A stretch of 54,462 bases of DNA from an uncultured Caldilineales bacterium (GTDB taxonomy: Bacteria; Chloroflexota; Anaerolineae; JAAEKA01): the NCBI GenBank assembly GCA_937907455.1, contig CALESQ010000015.1:1-54462 (forward strand), written 5' to 3'. The position numbers and the translations under genes are program-made. Positions 1 through 8,383 of the stretch are shown piece after piece. The notes below the pieces were generated by a model. The model was not told the DNA's origin and ran no database searches. It saw nothing but the letters and a program-made list of their open reading frames with translations. Numbering within the stretch: position 1 is the stretch's first letter; each line of letters begins with the position of its first letter.

Positions 1-63
1 CTTCGTGGCTTGAGACACCGAATTCAATTCGGTGGCAACACATTTCAACCGAAATTCATACAC
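1..63. repeat. Partial copy of the dispersed repeat at 15882-15944
   Basis: These 63 bases match 15882-15944 with one difference (T at 56 against C). They contain a dyad with 9-bp arms CACCGAATT / AATTCGGTG around a single C (16-34) and the TTTCAACCGAAA end segment. Only the right part of the element is visible because the window begins inside it. Both copies lie just upstream of a plus-strand gene. Confidence 0.85.
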
Positions 64-73
64 CACCCGTCTT

Positions 74-99
74 TTGACGCACTGGGTTTATGGTACAAT
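74..99 (+). promoter_or_regulatory. Candidate promoter with extended -10
   Basis: TGGTACAAT at 91-99 is an extended -10 (TGn followed by TACAAT). A TTGACG lies at 74-79 but at 14 bp is too close for a standard -35, so the extended -10 would have to carry the activity. The ATG of the next gene is at 107, which would leave almost no 5' leader. Confidence 0.4.
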
Positions 100-106
100 A
101 CCGACT

Positions 107-835
107 ATGAAAACAATACTTGCCTTTGCCGCATGGTTGAGCCTATGGCTGATTTTGTGGCCGATGGCGGCGCATGCCGCCATACCCCAAGCCATCGTCC
201 TCGCCCCGAGCGTGCAGCAGCAGCGCCCTTTTATCTTGCCCTTTGCCCAGCCGCCTGGCCCCAACACCTGGCTGCTGGGTCAGGCCTACGGCAACACGGT
301 AGGCGCTTATTTCAGTCGTAACACCACCTACCGTAACAGTCAGGGTATTCACTTCGGGGTGGATTTCTCAGCGCCCTGTGGTACTGAGATTGTGGCCGTT
401 GCCGATGGCGTGGTGGCGTTGGTGGATGCCGCAGCCTATGGCTCGGCTCCGCACAATCTTGTGATTGATCACCCGCAACTTGGCTATGCCAGCCTCTACG
501 GTCATTTGCTGCAGCGCCCCAGCCTGACGCCCGGCGAGACGGTGACCCAGGGGCAGGTTGTAGCGCTCAGCGGCGACCCTGAGGAAACCTGCTTTGGCCG
601 ACCCCATCTGCATCTGGAGATCCGCGATTACCCCGGGCGTGCCTGGAAATATAACCCCGTGAACCTGATCGAGGCAGATTGGGACAACCTGGCGCTGAGC
701 GGCGGCTTCCGCAGCGGCTTCGAGCGTGATCTCGACGATCCGCGCAAGTGGCAATATCTCGATGACCAGCCACCGGCGGTGACGGGAGGGCCGATCATCA
801 ACAACTTCCCCAACCCCTGGCCGCGCAGCCGATGA
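107..835 (+). CDS. M23 family (LytM-like) secreted peptidase
   Basis: The predicted 242-residue protein is a zinc metallopeptidase of family M23, which cuts cross-links in peptidoglycan outside the cytoplasm. A hydrophobic signal segment (about residues 1-24, ending AHA) is followed by the catalytic domain. The HxxxD metal motif (H82, D86, in GIHFGVDF) and the HxH motif (H167, H169, in PHLHLE) are both present, with H133 in YGHL between them, so the site looks complete. The ATG at 107 is chosen because it opens directly into the signal peptide; an in-frame ATG at 32 would add a non-signal extension running through the repeat. The next gene starts 10 bp downstream, so the two may be cotranscribed. 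The substrate is not determined by the sequence. Confidence 0.85.
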   Translation: MKTILAFAAWLSLWLILWPMAAHAAIPQAIVLAPSVQQQRPFILPFAQPPGPNTWLLGQAYGNTVGAYFSRNTTYRNSQGIHFGVDFSAPCGTEIVAVADGVVALVDAAAYGSAPHNLVIDHPQLGYASLYGHLLQRPSLTPGETVTQGQVVALSGDPEETCFGRPHLHLEIRDYPGRAWKYNPVNLIEADWDNLALSGGFRSGFERDLDDPRKWQYLDDQPPAVTGGPIINNFPNPWPRSR

Positions 836-845
836 CAGGTGCAAG

Positions 846-2063
846 ATGAGATTTCTTCTGCTGATGTTTTTGCTGCTGATGCTGACAGCCTGCGGAAGCG
901 GCGTGTCCACCCCAACCCCACCGGCCGCGCCTTCCTCGGCCACGCTGGTTCAGGTGACGGCAGCAACGCCGACACTCCCTGCATTGCCTACGGCCACGCC
1001 CTTGGCGGTTGCCACCAGCGTGCCATCAGCCACGCCTATCCCAGTGGCTAGCAGCACGCCTACGGTGACACCCACAGCTACACCCGCTCCGCTTGTACCG
1101 GTACAGTTGACGGATATGGGATGCTGTACTCAGCCATTTTGGTCGCCTGACAGCCGCGAGGTACGCTTTATTGATAAGCCTGCGGCCGATCAGCCGGTGG
1201 GCATTTGGGGCGTAGCTGTGGCTGAGCCGCTGATCGCGCCGCGCTTTGTCACCAATCGGCTGGCCGAGAGTACAGCATCGCCGCTGTTTATTGTTGAAAC
1301 CGGCGATGCCACGGTGATCGAGCGCCGTAGCGACGGCCAGCGTTGGCCCATTGCTGCGGCTAATGGCCGCAGCGTGCAGGTGTCGCCCGATCAGCAGCGC
1401 ATCGCCTGGACGTTCACCAACAGCGATGCACCCTCCAGCAACCAGGTGACCCAACTTTGGCTGGCAAATCTGGATGGTTCGGACGCGCAGCAGGTTGCCA
1501 CCTTGCCGCGCGGGGGACTGGGTGGCTGGATCAACAACGAAACGCTGCTGATCAGCGGGCGCGAGAGTTTGCAGGCGCGTGAGCAGATATTGTATGCGCT
1601 GAGGCTGACCGACGGCACGCGGAGCGAGTTGGTGCGCAGCGAGCGTCTGCGCGGCCAAAGCCTCTCACCCAGCGGCGCATGGCTGATCTACTACGTGGCC
1701 TTTGAGCCAGATATAACCAAAAACGGCCTGTGGCTTGCCCGTACCGACAACAGCGCGCCGTCGATGCGTCTGGATGAGACCCTGTTTGGCAGCTATCAAT
1801 GGCGACCCTGTGGCGAACGCTGCACGGCTGCACAGGATCGTTTGCTGCTTGTGCCCTTTGAGGTTGATGCACGTTACCATCGTTTGCTACAGTTTGACCC
1901 CAACAGTGGCCGCGTGCAGGCACTCACCGATCCGGCCACGGCACCGCTGAAGATCGCCAATGCTGATTGGCGCGTCTCACCCGATGGCCGTTGGGTGGTG
2001 TATGTGGAAAACAGCGACCGTAATCTGTGGCTGCTGGCGCTGGGGACAGATCAGCAGCGCTAA
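846..2063 (+). CDS. TolB-like beta-propeller lipoprotein
   Basis: This 405-residue protein has a lipoprotein signal peptide with lipobox LTAC (Cys at about residue 16), then a Thr/Pro/Ala stalk to about residue 80, then a propeller-like domain. Repeated PD40/WD40-like blades are visible as SPDSREV, SPDQQRIAW, SPSGAWLIYY and SPDGRWVVYV. Such proteins usually act in binding or scaffolding at the outer face of the membrane; no enzyme motif is visible. The stalk composition is typical of chloroflexal surface lipoproteins. It follows the M23 peptidase by 10 bp and may be in the same operon. The specific partner is unknown. Confidence 0.7.
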   Translation: MRFLLLMFLLLMLTACGSGVSTPTPPAAPSSATLVQVTAATPTLPALPTATPLAVATSVPSATPIPVASSTPTVTPTATPAPLVPVQLTDMGCCTQPFWSPDSREVRFIDKPAADQPVGIWGVAVAEPLIAPRFVTNRLAESTASPLFIVETGDATVIERRSDGQRWPIAAANGRSVQVSPDQQRIAWTFTNSDAPSSNQVTQLWLANLDGSDAQQVATLPRGGLGGWINNETLLISGRESLQAREQILYALRLTDGTRSELVRSERLRGQSLSPSGAWLIYYVAFEPDITKNGLWLARTDNSAPSMRLDETLFGSYQWRPCGERCTAAQDRLLLVPFEVDARYHRLLQFDPNSGRVQALTDPATAPLKIANADWRVSPDGRWVVYVENSDRNLWLLALGTDQQR

Positions 2064-2379
2064 GGGGGTTCGCCAGAGCTGGGTGGTTTAGGTGTGCTGT
2101 GCTATCCATTCAACATAGAATCTCTACGGTTTCTTAACATTTTTTGAACAGTTGGGCAGTAAGATGTGGGCAATAGCCTGGAGTCGGCCTGCATGGCTAC
2201 CTAATCGCCTGATAGCTGGCGGTTTTTTGTGAAATTTGCCGGCCTGCTTTTCAGTATGGTCAAATTTTGAGCTAATTGGATGCTATCAGACTGCATCAAC
2301 GGTTTACTGTACGTATTATAGACAGCAATCATTCGGCTTATCGGAATGAAAATACCCTGACCCAATGGAGACAAAGGAC
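2064..2379. other. Intergenic region with one terminator
   Basis: No credible gene is seen. The region holds the hairpin/T-tract at 2204-2229 and an AT-rich stretch near 2300-2330 with a possible -10 (TATTAT at 2314-2319) but no convincing -35. The GC-rich block at 2170-2225 was checked for known riboswitch or tRNA patterns and none was recognised. Confidence 0.5.
2204..2229 (+). terminator. Rho-independent terminator after the propeller lipoprotein
   Basis: A short stem ATCGCC / GGCGGT (six pairs, one of them T-G) with an 8-base loop runs directly into a run of six T. It is placed to end the transcript of the two genes at 107-2063. Confidence 0.6.
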
Positions 2380-3168
2380 ATGAAGAAAAATACTCTGCTT
2401 GCCGCTGCTGCGCTCATCGTGCTGGTGCTGGCCTTTTTGGCCTATCAGGTTTTCAAGACTCCCGAAGAGGCCAGCGCGCCGATTGCTGCTGTGCCGGTGG
2501 TGATAGAAACGCCTATCGTCGCGCCCGTGGTTGAGTCACCCACCGAAGCGCCTGCTGCCACCGAAGCACCCGCCGCCACCGAAGCACCCGCAGTTGAGTC
2601 ACCCACCGAGGCGCCTGCCGCCGCCGCTCCGCGTGTGTTTGAGATCGTGCAATCGCAGTCGCAGGCCCGTTTTGTTATTGATGAAGTGCTGCGTGGCTCA
2701 CCTGTCACTGTAGTAGGCAGCACCGATCAGGTGGCCGGGCAGATTGCTGTGGATGTGGCTAATCCCGCGGCTACGCAGGTGGGCGAGATTCTGGTGAATG
2801 CCCGCACGCTGGCAACCGACAACGATTTTCGTAACCGTGCCGTCAAGAACCAGATCCTCAACACCAACAGCTTTGAGTATGTTTCCTTCAAACCCAAACA
2901 ACTGCTTGGCTTGCCCGGCAGTGTGGCAGTCGGCCAGGCAATGACCTTCCAGATTGTCGGTGATTTGACTGTACGTGACGTGACGAAAGAAGTTACTTTT
3001 GATGTCGCCGTAACCCCCAGTGACGAGAACACACTTACCGGGCTGGCTACGTTGACCATTCCATACCGCGACTTCGGCATCAATATTCCCGACGCACCCG
3101 CGGTAGATACCGTGGCTGATGATGTGCGCCTGGAGCTGGAGTTCACTGCTGTAGCTCAACCCAGTTGA
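2380..3168 (+). CDS. YceI-like protein with N-terminal anchor
   Basis: This 262-residue protein has an N-terminal membrane segment (about residues 5-22), a repetitive Glu-Ala-Pro/Thr-Glu-Ala-Pro linker (about 35-85) and a C-terminal YceI domain (about 88-260). The YceI fold is a lipocalin-like barrel that binds polyisoprenoid-type lipids. Family features include VFEIVQSQSQARF at the domain start, VNARTLATDNDFRN in the middle and LTVRDVTKEVTF. ATG 2380 is preferred over ATG 2365 because AAAGGA lies just upstream of it and nothing like a ribosome site precedes 2365. The linker is encoded by near-perfect short tandem DNA repeats around 2536-2625. It stands alone before the two-component genes. 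Confidence 0.85.
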   Translation: MKKNTLLAAAALIVLVLAFLAYQVFKTPEEASAPIAAVPVVIETPIVAPVVESPTEAPAATEAPAATEAPAVESPTEAPAAAAPRVFEIVQSQSQARFVIDEVLRGSPVTVVGSTDQVAGQIAVDVANPAATQVGEILVNARTLATDNDFRNRAVKNQILNTNSFEYVSFKPKQLLGLPGSVAVGQAMTFQIVGDLTVRDVTKEVTFDVAVTPSDENTLTGLATLTIPYRDFGINIPDAPAVDTVADDVRLELEFTAVAQPS

Positions 3169-3247
3169 GGTGGCCGTCTGCGTCCGTATCGAAACCGTAC
3201 AGGTGACACGGCCAAAGCTCGCAGCTCTGATCTGTTTGCTGCTCCCT

Positions 3248-3274
3248 GTTCACTCCTTACTGTTTACTCTTCCC
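3248..3274. repeat. Short 7-base repeat array
   Basis: Three consecutive heptamers GTTCACT, CCTTACT and GTTTACT, then CTTCCC, lie between the YceI-like gene and the response regulator. The units are the reverse-complement form of the GTARnnn units seen elsewhere in the window. Confidence 0.6.
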
Positions 3275-3296
3275 GCCGGTCAGCCGGATAAAAATT

Positions 3297-3980
3297 ATGG
3301 CTAAAACAATTCTGGTAGTAGACGACAAAAAAGAATTGCGTGTGATGGTGAAAAGCTACCTGGAGCAGGAAGGTTTTCGCGTGGTCACCGCCGCCGACGG
3401 GCAAGAGGCGCTCTACAGCGCGCGCCACGAGCGGCCCGATCTCGTCGTGCTTGATCTGATGATGCCACAGATGGGCGGTTATGAGTTCATCAGCGCGCAT
3501 CGTCGCGAGGCCGCCACGCCCATCATTGTCCTCACTGCCAAGCTGGAAGAGGGTGATAAGGTGCTGGGCCTGGAGCTGGGCGCGGATGATTTCATGACCA
3601 AGCCTTTCAGCATGCGGGAGCTGGTGGCGCGCATTCGTGCGGTGCTGCGTCGCACTACGCGCGAGCAAAGTGAAGTCGAAGTGCTGCGCGTGGGTGACAT
3701 CACCCTGGACCGCGGTCGGCGATTGGTAGCTATTGCCGATCGCCCGGTGGACCTTACCCCCTCAGAATTCGACCTGCTGGCGGCGTTTTTGGCAGCACCC
3801 GGCCGCGCCTTCAGCCGCGCCGATCTGCTGGATCGCTTGCAGGGCGATGCCTACGACGGCTACGAGCGCACCATTGATGTGCACATCCGTAACCTGCGGC
3901 TGAAGATCGAGCCGGATCCGGCCAAGCCGCGCTATGTTGAAACCGTCTACGGCGTGGGCTATCGCTTTGCTGCCGAGTGA
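3297..3980 (+). CDS. OmpR/PhoB-family response regulator
   Basis: This 227-residue cytoplasmic transcription regulator has an N-terminal receiver domain (1-120) and a C-terminal winged-helix DNA-binding domain (about 130-225). The receiver has the acidic pocket DD at 9-10, the phospho-acceptor D53 (VLDLMMP), T80 and K102 in TKPF. The winged-helix part shows LTPSEFDLLAAFL and the terminal YVETVYGVGYRF typical of the family. The gene ends just before the histidine kinase at 3992, the usual order for a cognate pair. The target genes cannot be read from the sequence; the neighbouring HtrA-like protease suggests envelope stress, which is inference. Confidence 0.93.
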   Translation: MAKTILVVDDKKELRVMVKSYLEQEGFRVVTAADGQEALYSARHERPDLVVLDLMMPQMGGYEFISAHRREAATPIIVLTAKLEEGDKVLGLELGADDFMTKPFSMRELVARIRAVLRRTTREQSEVEVLRVGDITLDRGRRLVAIADRPVDLTPSEFDLLAAFLAAPGRAFSRADLLDRLQGDAYDGYERTIDVHIRNLRLKIEPDPAKPRYVETVYGVGYRFAAE

Positions 3981-3991
3981 GGATCTTCGTC

Positions 3992-5356
3992 ATGCGCTCT
4001 CTGACGCTTAAACTTACCCTGGCATTTCTGATTGTCGGGCTGATTGGTGCCGTGCTGGTGGCGGCTTTTGTCAGCGTGCAAACCCGCCGCGAGTTTGATC
4101 AATTCGTCTCCGATAACTATCAAAAAGACTTGGTGGCCCAGCTAGCTAACTACTACGAGGAAAACAACGGCTGGAAAGGGCTATCCGGCATTGTGATGCG
4201 CCCAAACAACGACGACGGCGATTCCTCTTACATGCGCGCGCCGTTGGTACTGGTAGATGCCGCCAACATCGTGGTGATGGGCAGCCGCAACTTCCGCGAA
4301 GGTGAAATACTAGGCGAAAACACCCTCAAGGGAGCGTTGGCAATCAAGGTTAATGGCGATGTGGTGGGCCGTGTGCTACTGGATACAGGCAACAACTTTG
4401 GGCGCGACACCGTATCGCCAGAACAGGATTTCCTCAACCGGGTCAACCAGGCCATTGTTTTCAGCGCGCTGGGCGCTATTGCACTGGCGTTGATTGTGGG
4501 CCTGTTGCTGGCAGGAGCTATTTCACAGCCGGTGAAAGAGATGACCTTGGCTACTCAGCGCATGGCCGGTGGTGAGTTGGGCGTGCAGGTTCCCGTGCGC
4601 ACGCGTGACGAGCTGGGCAAGCTGGCTACATCGTTCAACCACATGAGCGCCGATCTGGCTAGCTCTAACCAGTTGCGCCGTCAGATGACCGCCGACATCG
4701 CCCATGACCTGCGCACCCCGCTTAGCGTGATTTTGGGCTACACCGAGGCGCTGGCCGACGGCAAGCTGCATGGTCAGCCTGCCATTTATGAAGCAATGTA
4801 TGGCGAGGCGCAACTGCTCAACCATTTGGTGGATGATCTGCGCACGCTGTCTCTGGCTGATGCCGGAGAGTTGAGCCTGAACCGCGGCTGGCTGCCCCCC
4901 GCTGAGATCATCGAGCGCACTGCTGCCTCACACACCCCGCTGGCCGCGCAGCAGGGCATCGCGCTGCGCAGTGAAATCACCGCTCCGTTGCCGCTGGTGC
5001 AGGTAGATCGCGAGCGCATGGCCCAGGTGATGGCGAATCTGGTGAGTAACGCGCTGCGCTACACGCCTGCAGGTGGCACCATCACCCTGCGCGCCGTACA
5101 GTCCAACCCTGATCAGGTACAGATCAGCGTCAGCGATACCGGCCCCGGCATTGCTGCGCAGCATCTGCCCTTTGTTTTTAAACGCTTTTACCGCGCCGAC
5201 GACTCGCGTCAATCCAATGGCGAGTCGGGGCTGGGGCTGGCGATTGCCCGTTCCATTGTCGAGGCGCACAGCGGCCAGATCCGCGTGGATAGTGAGCCTG
5301 GGCACGGTGCAACTTTCACCATCACCCTGCCTGCCGTGGCTGATTCTGCCGAGTGA
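3992..5356 (+). CDS. Membrane sensor histidine kinase
   Basis: The 454-residue protein has two membrane segments (about 8-28 and 154-178) enclosing an extracytoplasmic sensor region, then HAMP (about 178-230), HisKA with H238 in IAHDLRTPLS, and an HATPase domain with the N box NLVSNALRYTP and G boxes DTGPGIA and GLGLAIA. It autophosphorylates and should pass phosphate to the response regulator encoded immediately upstream. ATG 3992 is chosen because GAGGA lies 8 bases before it; a GTG at 3977 overlaps the regulator's stop codon but has no ribosome site. The sensor loop has no recognisable ligand domain. The HtrA-like protease gene follows 46 bp later. Confidence 0.92.
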   Translation: MRSLTLKLTLAFLIVGLIGAVLVAAFVSVQTRREFDQFVSDNYQKDLVAQLANYYEENNGWKGLSGIVMRPNNDDGDSSYMRAPLVLVDAANIVVMGSRNFREGEILGENTLKGALAIKVNGDVVGRVLLDTGNNFGRDTVSPEQDFLNRVNQAIVFSALGAIALALIVGLLLAGAISQPVKEMTLATQRMAGGELGVQVPVRTRDELGKLATSFNHMSADLASSNQLRRQMTADIAHDLRTPLSVILGYTEALADGKLHGQPAIYEAMYGEAQLLNHLVDDLRTLSLADAGELSLNRGWLPPAEIIERTAASHTPLAAQQGIALRSEITAPLPLVQVDRERMAQVMANLVSNALRYTPAGGTITLRAVQSNPDQVQISVSDTGPGIAAQHLPFVFKRFYRADDSRQSNGESGLGLAIARSIVEAHSGQIRVDSEPGHGATFTITLPAVADSAE

Positions 5357-5402
5357 GCAGCCTCTAAGCGTTTTAATGTTTATTGAAAGGTATGAGATTC
5401 CT

Positions 5403-6701
5403 ATGAAAACAAGAGTGTCGTTTCTGTTAAGTATTGTTATGATCCTGGTGCTGGCCGCAGGCTGCGTGCAAGCACCAGGCCAAAGCAGCGCTGCTCCCGC
5501 ACCCACAGTAGATGTGGTGTCGCTGGCCGACAGCGTGTTGGCAAAAGTAAAAACGCAGCTTTCGCAGCAAGAGTCACCCCACATAGATGAAGCCACCGTG
5601 CGCCAACTGGTGCAGGCCGAGCTGGCTAAAAATACTGCCGATACACTGGATGCCGCTGCGGTGCAGCAATTGGTGGATGACGCCGTAGCCGCTCAACTGA
5701 CTGATCAAAACACCACGCTGACCGTGGCCGCACCGCTGGCCGGTTCAGCGGCTGATCTGCAAAGCACGTTGATCGGGCTGTATCAGCAGGTCAATCCCGC
5801 GGTGGTCTACATCCTTACCACGCAGGGCAGCGGCAGCGGTTTTGTCTACGATGCTCAGGGCCATATCGTCACCAATCGGCATGTGGTAGCCAACAGCAAC
5901 CAATTTGAAGTAGTGTTTGCCAGTGGTGAGCGTCGCGCAGCCGGGTTGGTAGGCGCAGATGCCGACAGCGATCTGGCAGTGTTGCAGGTGAATGACCTGC
6001 CGGCCGGGGTATCGCCTTTGTCGCTGGCCGAAGGCGATGTGCAGGTGGGGCAACTGGTTGTTGCCATCGGTAACCCCTTTGGCGAACAAGGCTCGTTGTC
6101 GCTGGGCGTGGTGAGTGGCTTGGGCCGCAGCCTGCGCTCACAGCGCAGCAGCGCCGGTTCTAGTCTGGCTTACTCGCTGCCCAGCGTGATCCAGACCGAT
6201 GCACCGATCAACCCCGGTAACTCCGGCGGGCCGCTGCTCAATCTGGCTGGCGAGGTGGTTGGGGTTAACTCGGCCATTGCCAGCACCTCCGGCGTCAATT
6301 CGGGTGTAGGTTTTTCCGTGCCCGTGGCCGCAGTGCGCCAGTTTGTGCCCGATTTGATCGCCACCGGCAGCCATCGCTATTCCTATCTGGGGGCGAGCTT
6401 CGACGACGAAATTGACCTGAGTGATCAGCAAGTCTATGGCGTAGATCGCACCAGCGGCGCATACCTCATCAGTGTTAGCCCGGGCGGCCCAGCGGATAAA
6501 GCCGGCCTGCAAGGAGCCGACGCCAACAGCGGCCGCGGCGGTGACCTGGTGATTGCTATTGATGGCCGTGCTGTGCGCAACTTTGCTGACATGAACAGCT
6601 ATCTGGTTTTCAACACGCAGCCAGGCCAGCAGGTTGATCTCAGCGTGGTGCGCAACGGCAAGGAAATCAGCGTGTCGGTGACGTTGGGCGAACGGCCGTA
6701 A
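5403..6701 (+). CDS. HtrA/DegP-like serine protease lipoprotein
   Basis: This 432-residue protein is an S1C-type protease for misfolded envelope proteins. The signal peptide ends in the lipobox LAAGC (C21), so it is probably lipid-anchored. A helical Gln/Ala-rich segment (about 40-105) precedes the trypsin-like domain with catalytic H160 (TNRHVV), D190 (DADSDLAVL) and S274 (GNSGGP). One PDZ domain follows (about 330-430). The ATG at 5403 opens the signal peptide; a longer in-frame extension back to 5073 overlaps the kinase in another frame and is rejected. Its place directly behind the two-component genes fits an envelope-stress regulon. Its stop codon lies in the first unit of a 7-base repeat. 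Confidence 0.92.
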   Translation: MKTRVSFLLSIVMILVLAAGCVQAPGQSSAAPAPTVDVVSLADSVLAKVKTQLSQQESPHIDEATVRQLVQAELAKNTADTLDAAAVQQLVDDAVAAQLTDQNTTLTVAAPLAGSAADLQSTLIGLYQQVNPAVVYILTTQGSGSGFVYDAQGHIVTNRHVVANSNQFEVVFASGERRAAGLVGADADSDLAVLQVNDLPAGVSPLSLAEGDVQVGQLVVAIGNPFGEQGSLSLGVVSGLGRSLRSQRSSAGSSLAYSLPSVIQTDAPINPGNSGGPLLNLAGEVVGVNSAIASTSGVNSGVGFSVPVAAVRQFVPDLIATGSHRYSYLGASFDDEIDLSDQQVYGVDRTSGAYLISVSPGGPADKAGLQGADANSGRGGDLVIAIDGRAVRNFADMNSYLVFNTQPGQQVDLSVVRNGKEISVSVTLGERP

Positions 6702-6718
6702 TCGGTAATCGGTGAGCG
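6698..6718 (+). repeat. GTAATCG heptamer array starting in a stop codon
   Basis: Three units GTAATCG, GTAATCG, GTGAGCG follow one another. The first contains the TAA stop of the HtrA-like gene. The three units put TAA (6699), TAA (6706) and TGA (6713) in three different frames. Confidence 0.7.
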
Positions 6719-6826
6719 ATAAAGCAGCAGCATCCGTGTGTGGACACGGGCGCGGTGAAAATGGCGTGCGGGACTGCACTGGGTGCTGTTGGTGAGCCGG
6801 TATTGTATTGGTTTGGAATGAATGAC

Positions 6827-8284
<1,458 letters not shown>

Positions 8285-8308
8285 GTACTGCCAGCCTAAC
8301 CAGCAGAC

Positions 8309-8346
8309 AAAAAAGCCGCCATTGATTTTATTCGTGGCGGCTTTTT
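8309..8346. terminator. Bidirectional rho-independent terminator
   Basis: AAAAAGCCGCCA and TGGCGGCTTTTT form a perfect stem around a 13-base loop, with A-run and T-run flanks. It sits between converging transcripts (hydrolase lipoprotein on + and SARP-type regulator on -) and can work in both directions. Confidence 0.92.
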
Positions 8347-8383
8347 GCATTACAGCGCAAGGCGGTTGCCTCTGACTGCGCGG

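Noticed and set aside
2164..2230. Possible riboswitch or small RNA before the YceI-like gene
   Set aside because: The GC-rich segment did not match any riboswitch consensus I know; only the short terminator stem is convincing.
5073..5402. N-terminal extension of the HtrA-like protein
   Set aside because: It overlaps the histidine kinase in another frame, and the lipoprotein signal begins at 5403.
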